Below, piece by piece: positions 20,710 to 30,488 of a stretch of 43,980 bases of DNA. The position numbers were made by a program, and so were the translations under genes. Source of the stretch: Treponema sp. (GTDB lineage: Bacteria > Spirochaetota > Spirochaetia > Treponematales > Breznakiellaceae); assembly GCA_031267675.1 (NCBI GenBank), contig JAIRYT010000045.1, positions 1-43,980 of the forward strand, read 5' to 3'. How positions within the stretch are numbered: the first letter of the stretch is position 1; every line of letters starts with the position of its first letter. The notes under the pieces were generated by a model, which was not told the origin of the DNA, searched no databases, and saw nothing but the letters and a program-made list of their open reading frames with translations.

Positions 20710-21654
20710 ATGGACGGTGAAAAATCGGTTGAGGCGCTTATCCAAAAGGCCTATAACAGCATGAAGGCTCCTGACGCGGGGGGGGCGCGCCTGGCGTTGG
20801 AAGAGGCGCTCAAGATCGATTTTGAAGAGCCGGAAGTAGTTTACGCCCTTACCTGTCTTTCCTGGTGGACGGAGCGCTTTAAGCGGCTTGAAGAATGCGA
20901 CACCGCGTATGACCGGGGGAGTTTTATTCTTTCCCAGTGGAAGAGTTTTTACAGTTTTTTGGACCGGCTCCAGGCCGGGGGTAAAAGCGAGCGCTGTCTT
21001 TACGCGGTAAAGCATTTTGTGTTTTCGAGCGCGCTGGCCTTTTTTGCCGATATTCTGGACTGCGGCGACAACCAGCACGATCCCGCGCTGCTGCTGCTTG
21101 TGGGGCGCTGTTACAAGGGCGTCGGGAATTACGAAGAGGCGCTGCATTATCTGGAACAGGCGGCGCGTTTCAAGCGGGAGGACGGAGAAACCCTTTCGGA
21201 ACTGGCCGACGTAAACGCCCTTATGGAAGAAACGCGGGCGGCCAAGGCGCTCTTTAGGGAGGCGTTTTTTACCGATCCCCAGGGGATCGAAATTAAAAAT
21301 ATGGATTCTGAACTGATCCTTCGCCTGGCCGGCAGGGTGAGGGAGATGGGATACGCGGGAGCGGAATTGCTTGAATGGATACCGGTGTACGGCGCCCTTT
21401 TTGGCGTGCTTTCGGTAAAGCGGGCGTTAAAGCTTGCCGAATCGGGAAGGCTTAAACAGGCAATCTTTACGCTGGAAAACGAGGTGCGGGGTAACAGCGA
21501 AGCAGCGGGTTTGCTTGTGCCGCGCCTTATCAATCACTATCTGTGGCTTATAGACCATTATGAAAACGTTCATGAGGACCCGTCCCTTATCGAGCAGACC
21601 ATGTTGAAGATAAAAATAGTGGATCCGGTTCTGTATGAACGATACCGGAATTAA
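20710..21654 (+). CDS. TPR-repeat protein
   Basis: A 314-residue, all-helical cytoplasmic protein with tetratricopeptide-type repeats (ARLALEEALKIDFEEPEVVY; LLVGRCYKGVGNYEEALHYLEQAARFK; KRALKLAESGRLKQAIFTLE). No signal peptide or membrane helix is present. The AGGGCGG Shine-Dalgarno sequence lies directly before the ATG. It precedes the giant greA gene by 30 bases, and both carry TPR-like regions, so a shared role around RNA polymerase is possible but unproven. Function unknown. Confidence 0.85.
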   Translation: MDGEKSVEALIQKAYNSMKAPDAGGARLALEEALKIDFEEPEVVYALTCLSWWTERFKRLEECDTAYDRGSFILSQWKSFYSFLDRLQAGGKSERCLYAVKHFVFSSALAFFADILDCGDNQHDPALLLLVGRCYKGVGNYEEALHYLEQAARFKREDGETLSELADVNALMEETRAAKALFREAFFTDPQGIEIKNMDSELILRLAGRVREMGYAGAELLEWIPVYGALFGVLSVKRALKLAESGRLKQAIFTLENEVRGNSEAAGLLVPRLINHYLWLIDHYENVHEDPSLIEQTMLKIKIVDPVLYERYRN

Positions 21655-21684
21655 ACGGTATGTTTGTGTTATGGAGGAAACGTA

Positions 21685-24411
21685 ATGGTTGATATGGAAG
21701 AAACAGCGGTGGAACAGGAAATTACTTCGCCGCTTCTTATTAAAGTTCAGGACATGTTAAACGAGGAAAAGTGGACCCGCGCCGCGTTAAGCAACTATTC
21801 AACTTCGCAGTTTAAGGAACTTGACGTTCTTTTAAAGGAGGCGCGGGATGAAAAGGTCTATGACGAATTAAAAAAACTAAGCGACGAACATTTGGTGCAT
21901 ACCAAAAACAGCATTATCGCCCTTTATTTTTCGGGGATGATCGCCCTTTCGCGCCAGCTTATTGACGACGCGGTTCTGGTAAACCTGGTAACCATTTTTG
22001 TGGACAACCATAAATGGGGAATTGTCCGTTATCTTTGCGAGGGAATTCTTGAATACGGCGAAAGCAAATTCGCCCTGCGGACGCTCGCGGACTGCTGTAA
22101 AAACGAAAACGAAGAAGAACCGATTATCGAAATATGGGAACGTCTGGTAAAGGTTGATTTTGAAGAAGCCGACATTACAAAATCGCTGGCAGAGCATTAT
22201 GAAAAGCTGGGCGATATCGAGACGGCGCTTGACTATTACAAAAAAGCCCTGCACCGCTACATAAACCGGGGAACATTTACCAATGTGCGCGAGGTCTGGG
22301 CAAAGATAATTGAATTTTGTCCGGAAGACGTTGACTTCTTTTTGCATGTCGAAAAACGCATAGCAAAAAATATAAGCGAAGAAAAAGCGGTGCTGCTTTT
22401 GCAGGATGTGTATCAATCCTGTAAAAAACGAAACGAGATTGAAACATCCATTGGCATTCTTAAGCTTATCCTTCAATACGACGACCGCGACAGTCTTGCC
22501 CGCAGGGAAATCACGGAATGTTTTCGCCTAAAATATGCCGCCCACAGCCAGCTTGAAGAATATATACGCATTTCGAATCTTACCCAGAACTGGCGGAATG
22601 TCCGCGAGGCGATTACCGATTTTGAAAAGCATATATCCTTTGACAAGGGCAGTTTTGTCTTTCACCGCACCTGGGGCGTGGGGCGTATTTCGTCCATTGC
22701 GGGCGATGATATCGCCGTTGATTTTGCCAAAAAACGCGGTCATTCCATGTCGCTTAAAATGGCGGTCAACGCCCTGCAGACGCTTTCAAAGGGCCATATC
22801 TGGGTGCTCAAGGCGACGCAAAAAAAAGAAGCGCTCCACGACCGCGTAAAGGAAGAAGTCGCCTGGGCGCTTAAAACGGTTATAAAAAGTTTTGGCAACT
22901 GCTGCGACATCAAGCGCATCAAGGCGGAACTGGTTCCGTCGGTGCTGAGCGCGGGGGAATGGACCGCCTGGAATACAAAGGCCCGCGATATTCTTAAATC
23001 GGACCCGGGATTCGGGGTAGCCAGCAACAACATTGATCTTTTTACCGTACGGGACCGCCCCATCAGCATTGACGAAAAACTCTATAATGAATTTAAGGCG
23101 GAACGTAATTTTTTTGACCGTGTCGCGACGATGCGGTCTTACGAGGCAATGAAAGAAGCGGAGCTTGATTCCGAGTTTTTTGGCGAAATGCTGTCATATT
23201 TTAGCGCGTATCTGCGCTCCTACACCCTGGTAAACGAACAGATTATCGCTTCATATCTTTTGCTGCGCGATCTTGGCGCGCGGCATCCCCGTTTTGCGGC
23301 GAGTCTTCCCGATTTTGCGGAACTTTTTTCAAAAATTGACGATGTAAACGGCCTGTTCCTTAACCTGAAAGATTCAAAACTCAAGGAAGAATTTCTTCGC
23401 CAGATTAAACTGTTCATTCCCTCCTGGGCCGATATTTATGTCAGGCTCTTTCCCCATGTTATGCTGCCTTCGATTATCACAAGCCTTGAAAAAGAAGGAT
23501 GCGATGATAAAATCGCCCAGATGATACAAAGCTGCTACGAAAATTACCGCGATAACCGCGAGGCGGCGGTCTGGTTCTTTAAAAACGCAAAAAAAGAAGC
23601 GTGGTTCGAAAAGGCCGGCATCAATTTTGAAAAGCGCATTATAACGCTTATTTACATTCTTGATATTACCTACCGCGATATTGACAACCACCGCGATACG
23701 ACCGAAAACCGAAAAATAAACAAGCAGGTGTACACCGTGCTTTTTAAGGACCGCGTGCTTGAATCGTTTATCGGCAGCGCGGACAGCGACACCCTGGTGC
23801 GCATCTATACGCTTATCGAAGATGTAAAAGATTTGGACCCGGCGGACAAACTTAAACTTCGCTCGATAATACAGGAGCATGATCCGGACTTTAAATTCGC
23901 CGATACCGAACGAAAAACATCAAGGGCGCTTTTGGCCACTTCTTTAAAATACGAAGAAAAGCAGCAGCAGCTTGCCCATCTTATGGATGTAGAAGTGCCC
24001 GCCAACTCAAAAGAAATCGCGTTTGCGCTTTCGCTGGGCGACCTGCGCGAAAACGCTGAATACAAGGCGGCAAAAGAGCGGCAGGATATACTTAACTCGA
24101 CCATTACGCGGCTTAAGGACGAAATTGAACGGGCCCAGATTTTTGATCCCGCCACTGTCAACGCGGATCGTGTTTCTTTTGGCACTACGGTTACACTGGT
24201 AAATTCAGGCGGCGCGGAAGAAACATACACCATTCTGGGTCCCTGGGAATCCGATCCGGAAAACGGCGTTATTTCGTATCTTTCGCCCTTTGGCGCCGCA
24301 ATGATCAACAAGAAAAACGAAGAAAGCTTCTACTTTATTTTTGATCAATCGAACAAGGAAAATAAAATTTCCTATACGGTTAAATCCATAGAAAAGGCTT
24401 CTGTCAAGTGA
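21685..24411 (+). CDS. greA: GreA fused to large TPR N-terminal region
   Basis: Transcript cleavage factor that rescues backtracked RNA polymerase, in the long spirochaetal form of 908 residues. The C-terminal 150 residues are GreA proper: a coiled coil with the acidic tip in SLGDLRENAEYKAAKERQ (near residue 775) and an FKBP-like domain (VSFGTTVTLVNS..YTILG..SPFGAAMI). The first 310 residues contain TPR-like helices (EHYEKLGDIETALDYYKKAL). A small beta-barrel-like segment follows at about 320-367 (FVFHRTWGVGRISSIAGDDIAVDF), similar in pattern to Tudor/CarD modules. The start at 21685 has GGAGG seven bases upstream. The vWA protein gene follows immediately. Confidence 0.92.
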   Translation: MVDMEETAVEQEITSPLLIKVQDMLNEEKWTRAALSNYSTSQFKELDVLLKEARDEKVYDELKKLSDEHLVHTKNSIIALYFSGMIALSRQLIDDAVLVNLVTIFVDNHKWGIVRYLCEGILEYGESKFALRTLADCCKNENEEEPIIEIWERLVKVDFEEADITKSLAEHYEKLGDIETALDYYKKALHRYINRGTFTNVREVWAKIIEFCPEDVDFFLHVEKRIAKNISEEKAVLLLQDVYQSCKKRNEIETSIGILKLILQYDDRDSLARREITECFRLKYAAHSQLEEYIRISNLTQNWRNVREAITDFEKHISFDKGSFVFHRTWGVGRISSIAGDDIAVDFAKKRGHSMSLKMAVNALQTLSKGHIWVLKATQKKEALHDRVKEEVAWALKTVIKSFGNCCDIKRIKAELVPSVLSAGEWTAWNTKARDILKSDPGFGVASNNIDLFTVRDRPISIDEKLYNEFKAERNFFDRVATMRSYEAMKEAELDSEFFGEMLSYFSAYLRSYTLVNEQIIASYLLLRDLGARHPRFAASLPDFAELFSKIDDVNGLFLNLKDSKLKEEFLRQIKLFIPSWADIYVRLFPHVMLPSIITSLEKEGCDDKIAQMIQSCYENYRDNREAAVWFFKNAKKEAWFEKAGINFEKRIITLIYILDITYRDIDNHRDTTENRKINKQVYTVLFKDRVLESFIGSADSDTLVRIYTLIEDVKDLDPADKLKLRSIIQEHDPDFKFADTERKTSRALLATSLKYEEKQQQLAHLMDVEVPANSKEIAFALSLGDLRENAEYKAAKERQDILNSTITRLKDEIERAQIFDPATVNADRVSFGTTVTLVNSGGAEETYTILGPWESDPENGVISYLSPFGAAMINKKNEESFYFIFDQSNKENKISYTVKSIEKASVK

Positions 24412-24433
24412 TGGAGCAATGAGAGGTCTCATA

Positions 24434-25933
24434 ATGAAAAAATCGGGAATAAAAAGTAAGATTATTTTAGGTATCGCGCTCGCGTTTTTTACCCTGCCGC
24501 TTTGCGCCCAGAATGCTCCAAAAGACCTTATACTTATGGTGGATACGTCGGTAAGCATGAGTCCCTACTACAGCGAGGCGGGAACATACCTGACCGGACC
24601 GTTCCTGGCCGAAAATCTTGCCTTTGGCGATACCTTTCATTTGATCTCCTTTGCCGCCAAACCGCGTTTTGAAATCGCGCGTCAGGTTCATGATGAAGGC
24701 GATATTGAAACGGTAAGCGGCAGGATACTGCTGCTCTACCCCATTGAACCAAACGCCGATATTCCCGGCGCGCTTTCCTATGCCGAACGCCAGATTAGGG
24801 CGATACCCGGGGGGCGGCCAAAAAAACTGGTTATTGTCACCGACAAGGATGCCGCGTCCCAGATAGAGGCGGTTTCGGCCCGTTTTAAAAGCGCCGGTAT
24901 TGACATTGTATTCCTGCGGGTGCCGGTGCGCGCTTCCGTAGCCGCACGAACGCCCGCCGGGCCTGCGGCCGGGACAGGAAGGACCGGTTCGCCGGGGACG
25001 CCGCTGCGTGAAAGTACGCAACCCCAGACCCCGGAGCGGCAGACCCCGGAGCGGCAGACCCCGGAACAGCAAACCCCGGAACAGCAGACACAGGAGGAAA
25101 CACAGGAATCCCGGCCCCCGGACGGGGGCGCCCGGGGATTACCTGAAGACGGCTATGTACCGGTGGTAATTACCCCGCCGCCGGCGGACATCACCGCAGA
25201 GGTAAAACCCGGCGCGGGTCAGGATGCCGCGGGCGGTCGGAACACGCCGGGCGCGGGCTGGAACATGTCGGCGCTTACCGCTTTTCTTTCTTCCATCTCC
25301 ATTCCCCTGCCCCTGCTTGCCGCGCTCGGCCTGCTTCTTATTCTTGTTGTAATACTGGTTATTGTTTTTCTTGTCCGCCGTTTACATTCGTCTCCAAATC
25401 GCGTTATGGCCAATGCCAGTACCGACGACACGGCGGCGCGTAACGCGGAACTGCTTAACAGCTTTGCGAGCCAGCAGGCCGCCGCAAAGCTTACGCCGTC
25501 ACAGCGCCGGTACCAGCACCACCGCGACGATTCAAGCCAGTTTATGACAAATCCGCCAATGCTCAATTTATTTGTCGAAGAACAGAATACGGCTATCGGA
25601 CGGCGGAATGTACACGCCCTAAAAAAGGGCAGCACGTTTACCGTCGGCGGCGGCAAGTCGGATTTTTTAATTTTTCTGGTTCCCCTGCCCGCCCGGCTGG
25701 GACAACTTCGTTACGATGGAAACAACTGTACGTTTACTCCGTTCAAGGGAAGGTACTTTCCCGACATCGGCTCAAATCCGGTAACCGAATGCATCGGAAA
25801 AACGATCCGCGTTCTTTCTGACAGGAATTACGAAATATTTTTCCATTTTGAGCGCTACAAGGATCCGCTCATTGTGCTTAACCAGCTGCTCCATTCGATC
25901 AACGTACCCGAGGCTTCCAAATTGACCGGCTGA
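24434..25933 (+). CDS. Secreted vWA-domain protein with TM and C-terminal FHA-like domain
   Basis: A 499-residue protein. A signal peptide (to about residue 26, LPLCAQ) is followed by a von Willebrand A domain with a MIDAS motif DTSVS (LILMVDTSVSMS). A proline/glutamine-rich linker with four PE(R/Q)QT repeats comes next, then a membrane helix (about 285-310, LLAALGLLLILVVILVIVFLV) and a cytoplasmic domain (RRNVHALKKGSTFTVGGGKSDFLIF) that resembles forkhead-associated domains. It may sense an outer ligand and signal inward; this is inference. The ATG at 24434 (MKKSGIK) has GAGAGG eight bases upstream and is preferred to 24419. It follows greA by 22 bases, an order I recall from other treponemes. 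Confidence 0.85.
   Translation: MKKSGIKSKIILGIALAFFTLPLCAQNAPKDLILMVDTSVSMSPYYSEAGTYLTGPFLAENLAFGDTFHLISFAAKPRFEIARQVHDEGDIETVSGRILLLYPIEPNADIPGALSYAERQIRAIPGGRPKKLVIVTDKDAASQIEAVSARFKSAGIDIVFLRVPVRASVAARTPAGPAAGTGRTGSPGTPLRESTQPQTPERQTPERQTPEQQTPEQQTQEETQESRPPDGGARGLPEDGYVPVVITPPPADITAEVKPGAGQDAAGGRNTPGAGWNMSALTAFLSSISIPLPLLAALGLLLILVVILVIVFLVRRLHSSPNRVMANASTDDTAARNAELLNSFASQQAAAKLTPSQRRYQHHRDDSSQFMTNPPMLNLFVEEQNTAIGRRNVHALKKGSTFTVGGGKSDFLIFLVPLPARLGQLRYDGNNCTFTPFKGRYFPDIGSNPVTECIGKTIRVLSDRNYEIFFHFERYKDPLIVLNQLLHSINVPEASKLTG
25029..25088 (+). repeat. Four 15-bp tandem repeats in the vWA gene
   Basis: Four units of CCCCGGARCRGCARA occupy 25029-25043, 25044-25058, 25059-25073 and 25074-25088. 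They encode TPER-Q/TPEQ-Q pentapeptides in the linker before the membrane helix. Gain or loss of units keeps the frame, so linker length can vary between strains. Confidence 0.85.
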
Positions 25934-25959
25934 CGGTTTACAGTCTGTATCTGCGTCAG
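25930..25959. terminator. Inverted repeat between convergent vWA and MCP genes
   Basis: CTGACG (25930-25935) and CGTCAG (25954-25959) form a 6-bp inverted repeat with an 18-base loop that starts at the vWA stop codon. It lies between two converging genes and could stop transcription from both sides, although neither side shows a T run. TATTCGAC occurs twice just beyond it. Confidence 0.25.
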
Positions 25960-25975
25960 GCTATTCGACATCCGG

Positions 25976-27808
25976 TTATTCGACTTTGAAGCGTTCCACT
26001 TCCAGCACCAGGCTGTTGATACTTTCTTTATTTTCGCCGCTTATGTTGTTGACGCGGTTTATCGCGGTGTTTATCTGTTCGGCTCCGGCGGCCATCTCGT
26101 TCATTCCGTCGGCCAGCTGGTGGGTTACGGTATCCAGATTTTTGCTCTCCTGAATAACCTGGTTGCTTCCGGTGAGCATTTCCATGGCGCCGTTTTTTAC
26201 CACCTGGTTAATACTGGTAAGCCGGGTAATGGCGTCCAAAACCTGCTTGCTCCCCTCGTTCTGTTCTTCCATGGCGGTTCTGATATGTTCTTCCTGTACC
26301 GCGACAATTTTAACGTCCGATTCGATTGCTTCAAATTTTTGTAATACCGCGCCGGTCGAATCGCTGATTTTACTCATGGCCCCGGTAATTTTTTTAAGCA
26401 CCGCCGATATGGTTTTAGACTGCTCGCCCGAAGACTCCGCCAGTTTTCTAATCTCGTCGGCTACCACCGCAAAACCCTTTCCGGCTTCCCCGGCGTGGGC
26501 CGCTTCAATGGCCGCGTTCATCGACAAAAGATTTGTCTGGCTGGCGATATTCTGCATAACCGAGTTAATCTCCATCAACCCCTCGGATTCATGGGCTACT
26601 TCCTGTATGTCCGCCGCGGTTTCCTCCAGGCTTGATCGCCCGGCTTCGGACGCCGCCGCAAGGTCGGTAACATTGCCGGCGTTTTTAACAAGGGTTTGGG
26701 TAACCGACTGAATATTTGCCAGTGTTTCCTCTATGGCCGACGACGACTGGGAAACACTGGACGATTGTTTTTCTATCTGATCATTAAGGCTGCCGATATT
26801 GGCGGTAATTTGTTCCATAGTCGCGTTGGTTTCGGTAATGCCCGCCGACTGGTTCACCACCTGCCGCTTGAGGCCCTGAATATTGGCGACAATCTGGTTT
26901 ACGGCGGCGGCGCTTTCGGTCATATTGGCGGCCAGTTCGGTGCCAATGTTTAACAGCGACGCGCTCTGCTGTTTGATAACCACCACCAGCGTTTTAAGTT
27001 TGTCAAAGGTATAATTAAAATACTGCGCCATGTCCCCGATTTCGTCACGGCTTTTTATCGTAAGGCGCGTGGTAAGATCCCCTTCCGAAATATCTTTGAG
27101 CGCCTTTACCACCGTACGGATGGGACGGACGATAATCCGCCTGAACACCAGAACATTCAAGAGCGAGGTAACGACCAGCAAAACCAGGGCGGCGCCGATC
27201 ATAAGGTATATCTGGCGGTATATTCGTTGGGCGATGGTTTCCCGGATACGGCTTATTTCAATACCGGTAAAAAGAATGCCGATTATATCAGCGGAATCCT
27301 CCGCAAAAATGGGCTGATACCCCGCCACATAAGGCTTTTCCAGAATGGTTACTTCGCCTATAAAAGAATTGCCGGAATTTACCGGATTATACGCGGCGCT
27401 GGAAGTTCCAAGCATGGTATTAATCGCCCTTTGGCCGGCGGCGTCCCGGATGCTGGTGGTGATACGTTTATAATCATCGCCGGTCCGTACAAAAATGGTA
27501 GCCGCAATACCCAGTTCCCCGGATATCCTGTCGATAAGCTCATACCGTTCGTCAAGGGGTTGATCGTTTTCGTCCACCAGCGTTCCGCGCCTTAGGGAAA
27601 GGACGCCGTAATCGCTTTTAAGCGCGTTTTGAAACGTGGCAATATCTCCGTGGATTTTATTTTCCGCCATAATAAGCGCTGTTTCCAGGCTTATGGTCCT
27701 CATGTCGGAAATGCTGATGAACGCAAGAACCACGATGCTTAAAAAAACAAACCCCGATGATATAGCGGCGATTTTTACCAGAATGCCAAAGTTCCCCGGC
27801 TTCTTCAT
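25976..27808 (-). CDS. Methyl-accepting chemotaxis protein with Cache sensor
   Basis: Membrane chemoreceptor of 610 residues. A first membrane helix (about 12-34) is followed by a periplasmic sensor (35-190) of the single-Cache type seen in many treponemes ([42 protein letters not shown]). A second membrane helix (about 196-218), HAMP and the signalling domain come next, with the conserved hairpin tip [28 protein letters not shown]. It should control CheA and thus flagellar rotation. No C-terminal CheR-docking pentapeptide is visible. GGAGG lies six bases before the ATG, and it has its own strong promoter. The ligand is unknown. Confidence 0.95.
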   Translation of the reverse strand: MKKPGNFGILVKIAAISSGFVFLSIVVLAFISISDMRTISLETALIMAENKIHGDIATFQNALKSDYGVLSLRRGTLVDENDQPLDERYELIDRISGELGIAATIFVRTGDDYKRITTSIRDAAGQRAINTMLGTSSAAYNPVNSGNSFIGEVTILEKPYVAGYQPIFAEDSADIIGILFTGIEISRIRETIAQRIYRQIYLMIGAALVLLVVTSLLNVLVFRRIIVRPIRTVVKALKDISEGDLTTRLTIKSRDEIGDMAQYFNYTFDKLKTLVVVIKQQSASLLNIGTELAANMTESAAAVNQIVANIQGLKRQVVNQSAGITETNATMEQITANIGSLNDQIEKQSSSVSQSSSAIEETLANIQSVTQTLVKNAGNVTDLAAASEAGRSSLEETAADIQEVAHESEGLMEINSVMQNIASQTNLLSMNAAIEAAHAGEAGKGFAVVADEIRKLAESSGEQSKTISAVLKKITGAMSKISDSTGAVLQKFEAIESDVKIVAVQEEHIRTAMEEQNEGSKQVLDAITRLTSINQVVKNGAMEMLTGSNQVIQESKNLDTVTHQLADGMNEMAAGAEQINTAINRVNNISGENKESINSLVLEVERFKVE

Positions 27809-27866
27809 GATGCCTCCGTAATTCTTAACTTATTTGGTCATAAAAACACGACAGGATTATATTCCC

Positions 27867-27895
27867 ACTATAAAACAATATAAAACGGCTGTCAA
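27867..27895 (-). promoter_or_regulatory. Promoter of the chemoreceptor gene
   Basis: On the minus strand a perfect TTGACA (27890-27895), a 17-bp spacer and TATAGT (27867-27872). The predicted leader is about 50 bases and carries GGAGG before the ATG. This is a sigma-70-type promoter; no sigma-28 motif is evident. Confidence 0.7.
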
Positions 27896-27901
27896 CAGAG
27901 T

Positions 27902-27913
27902 TCCCGGCCGGGA
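27902..27913. promoter_or_regulatory. 12-bp perfect palindrome upstream of MCP promoter
   Basis: TCCCGGCCGGGA lies between the stop codon of the HEAT gene (27914) and the -35 element of the chemoreceptor promoter (27890-27895). It could be a protein binding site or part of a weak terminator for the long operon upstream. Nothing in the sequence decides between them. Confidence 0.35.
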
Positions 27914-29347
27914 CTACGACGACGGCGCTGTTTCCGCTTCCGCTTCGTTTTCGTTTTCCGGGGGAGAAAGCGGCAGCCCCCATTTTTCGAGCAGGGCCGT
28001 TGATTTTCGGGAAAGGCTGCCGTTTTTGGGGTCGCTAAGCTTTTGCAGTTCGGAGGCAAGCTCCCGGTAATTGTTATTGGAGCAAATATCGATAGCGTAG
28101 GATTTTTCGATTACTCCGCCGCCGGCAAAAAGGCGCCGTGCAAAATCCTGCAGATTGTCCAGTTTCGCCGTTCCCAGGCTTTTTAATATGCCGTTGTAAA
28201 GCGCCGTTTGGTTTGCCGTTTTTGCCTCGTCAAGCGCCTGTACAATTCTTTGGGTATAGCCGCCGTTTTGGGCAAGAAGCATTTCGGCGGCGGCAATGCG
28301 CACCCTGTCGCTGTTTTTCTTTTCGCCGAACAATTTTTCCAGCGCGTCCCGCGCTTCGTCATTGCCTATCCTTCCCAGCGCCTTAATCGCCTCTTCTTTT
28401 ACCGAAGGAACTTCGTCATTTTCCGCGCGAAAAACAAGAAACGGAACAGCGCCTGTTATTTTTCGCATCGCAGCCGCTTTAGCCGCCGCAATACGGCTGC
28501 GGTAATAGGAATCCCGGAACGCTTCTACAATCGCGTCATCGACAGCCTGCCCGTCGAACGGCGATAACGCTCCAATGGCCGCGGAGCGGACATTGGGGTC
28601 CTTTGACGAAACCGTCTTGAGCGCCGCGCCAAGGCCCGATTCATCGCCGATTTTTGCGATGCTTTCCAGCGACGCCATTCTAAGCGGCGCTTTTTCTTCT
28701 TCGTTTTCCGCTATGTCCGCCAAAAAGGCTGCGGCGTTTTTTGATCGTGTTTCGCCCAGCGCAAGAATAATCTCGCGCCTGTTTTCGTCGCTGCTTTCGC
28801 GATCCTGGTAATACGAGGAAAGAAACGCCGCAGTTGAATCCGAATCCGCGTTTTCCGCGGAGCAGCGGCCCATTGCCCGTATTGCCGAAGCAAGATACCG
28901 TGTTTCTTCGCCTTTAAGGATATCCTCAAAAATACCGGTACAGTCACGGGCCTTTACCAGCCCAAGATAATCGATAGCGCCGGTAACGGTTTGTGTTTCT
29001 TCGTAATCCCGGTCGGCAACCGCTTTTTTGGCGCGTTCTTCCAGACCGGTTTTTTTACGTTCGCCAAAATACCCGAATACCCCGGAAAGAATTGCGCGGT
29101 TATTTGTTTTTTCCGCCAGAGCGCGTAATTCGTCGTCCAGCGGGCTTTCTTCTTCGATCTGTTCCGAACGAAGCGCGCGGATAAGGCCCGCGATTTCGAT
29201 GTCGGTACCGTAGCGGATAACGCGAAAACGCTGTTCGTTCTCTGCCTCCAGCGCGCCCTTCGCGTCCGCGGCCAGAGCGTCTGTCTGGGCCGGCAAAGCG
29301 GGGGCGATCATAAAAAAGCAGAGAACCGGAAACAGTATTTTTTTCAT
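27914..29347 (-). CDS. Secreted HEAT-repeat protein, long
   Basis: A 477-residue protein with a Sec signal peptide (MKKILFPVLCFFMIAPALPA) and a series of HEAT-type helical repeats (for example DPNVRSAAIGALSPFDGQAV; VPSVKEEAIKALGRIGNDEA; DRVRIAAAEMLLAQNG). It ends in an acidic, proline-containing tail. It is probably periplasmic and scaffold-like, and is related in architecture to the protein at 2484-3203. The start at 29347 is chosen because it gives the signal peptide and has AGGA upstream inside the end of tgt; the open frame continues upstream without sense. It lies one base after the tgt stop and ends the long operon. Confidence 0.85.
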   Translation of the reverse strand: MKKILFPVLCFFMIAPALPAQTDALAADAKGALEAENEQRFRVIRYGTDIEIAGLIRALRSEQIEEESPLDDELRALAEKTNNRAILSGVFGYFGERKKTGLEERAKKAVADRDYEETQTVTGAIDYLGLVKARDCTGIFEDILKGEETRYLASAIRAMGRCSAENADSDSTAAFLSSYYQDRESSDENRREIILALGETRSKNAAAFLADIAENEEEKAPLRMASLESIAKIGDESGLGAALKTVSSKDPNVRSAAIGALSPFDGQAVDDAIVEAFRDSYYRSRIAAAKAAAMRKITGAVPFLVFRAENDEVPSVKEEAIKALGRIGNDEARDALEKLFGEKKNSDRVRIAAAEMLLAQNGGYTQRIVQALDEAKTANQTALYNGILKSLGTAKLDNLQDFARRLFAGGGVIEKSYAIDICSNNNYRELASELQKLSDPKNGSLSRKSTALLEKWGLPLSPPENENEAEAETAPSS

Positions 29348-29348
29348 A

Positions 29349-30488
29349 TCATCCTGCCTGTAATAAAGATGAGTTTTCATAATCAGCCAGAAACGCCTTC
29401 TTAAAAGAGGCAAAGCATCCTTTTGCAATCGCGTTACGGGCGCCGGAAACAAGTGTATATAAAAAATAAAGATTGTGATAGCTTGCCAGCATGGAGCAGA
29501 GGATTTCTTTTGTTTTAAAAAGGTGGCGCAAATACGAGCGGCTGTATGTTTTACATACTTTGCAGGAACAGAAACGGTCAACGGGCTCCCCGTCAAGGCG
29601 GTATTCCGCTTTTTTTATGGACAGCGGTCCATAGCGGGTAAAGAACTGTCCGTTCCGCGCGTTGCGGGTAGGAAAAACACAGTCAAACATATCAATGCCG
29701 TTTTCAATCGCTTCAAGAATATAGCGCGGCGTTCCGATTCCCATCACATAGCGAGGCTTTTCTTCCGGTAAAAGCGAGGCGGAATACGCCAAATATTCAA
29801 AAAACAATTCTTCGCTTTCTCCTACAGAAAGCCCCCCGATGGCGACGCCCGGCGTATCGGCGCGCGTAATTATTTCGGCGCTTTCGGCCCGTAAGTTACG
29901 GTAAAAATTCCCCTGCATGATGGCGAACAGGCGGCCCTTGTATCCCCTTTCACCTTCGCTCAGCCAGGCGTCTTTTGCGCGCAAAAGCCAGCGGCTGGTA
30001 ATTTCAAGCGCCGCGCGGGCTTTTTTTTCGTCTATACCCCAGGGTGTACAAACATCCAGCTGCATTTGTATGTCGCTGCCAAGAACGGCCTGAATTTCTA
30101 CAATTTTTTCGGGGCTTAAAAGATGATGCGAGCCGTCGATGTGGGATCGGAACGCGACTCCTTCTTCCTGTATTTTTCGAAAGGGGGCAAGGGAAAATAC
30201 CTGAAACCCGCCCGAATCGGTCAAATAATTGCCGTTCCAGCCGGTAAATTCGTGAAGGCTCCCCGCGTTTTTTACGACGTCAACGCCCGGCCGCAGATAA
30301 AGATGGTAGGTGTTCGCAAGGATTATTTCAAACCCGATTGAGGCAAGGTCTTCGTTGGCAAGCGCCTTTACGCATCCGTTGGTGCCGACCGGCATAAAAA
30401 CCGGCGTGCGCACATTCCCGTGGGAAAGCGCAAGGACGCCGCTGCGGGCACGGCCGTCTTTTTCCAAAACGCGGAATAAGCCGCTCAT
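29349..30488 (-). CDS. tgt: tRNA-guanine transglycosylase
   Basis: Exchanges guanine 34 for preQ1 in tRNAs with GUN anticodons, towards queuosine. The 379 residues include the substrate-binding DSGGFQVFS with D91, the second region MDVCTPWG-type (QLDVCTPWGIDEKKA), GIGTPRYILEAIENGIDMFDCVFPTR and the zinc site CSCKVC plus the later C and H of the YSRSYLRHLF..CSMLASYHN region. The ATG at 30488 overlaps the lptG stop by four bases; this start gives the normal MSGLFRV beginning. No queuosine synthesis genes lie in the window. Confidence 0.96.
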   Translation of the reverse strand: MSGLFRVLEKDGRARSGVLALSHGNVRTPVFMPVGTNGCVKALANEDLASIGFEIILANTYHLYLRPGVDVVKNAGSLHEFTGWNGNYLTDSGGFQVFSLAPFRKIQEEGVAFRSHIDGSHHLLSPEKIVEIQAVLGSDIQMQLDVCTPWGIDEKKARAALEITSRWLLRAKDAWLSEGERGYKGRLFAIMQGNFYRNLRAESAEIITRADTPGVAIGGLSVGESEELFFEYLAYSASLLPEEKPRYVMGIGTPRYILEAIENGIDMFDCVFPTRNARNGQFFTRYGPLSIKKAEYRLDGEPVDRFCSCKVCKTYSRSYLRHLFKTKEILCSMLASYHNLYFLYTLVSGARNAIAKGCFASFKKAFLADYENSSLLQAG

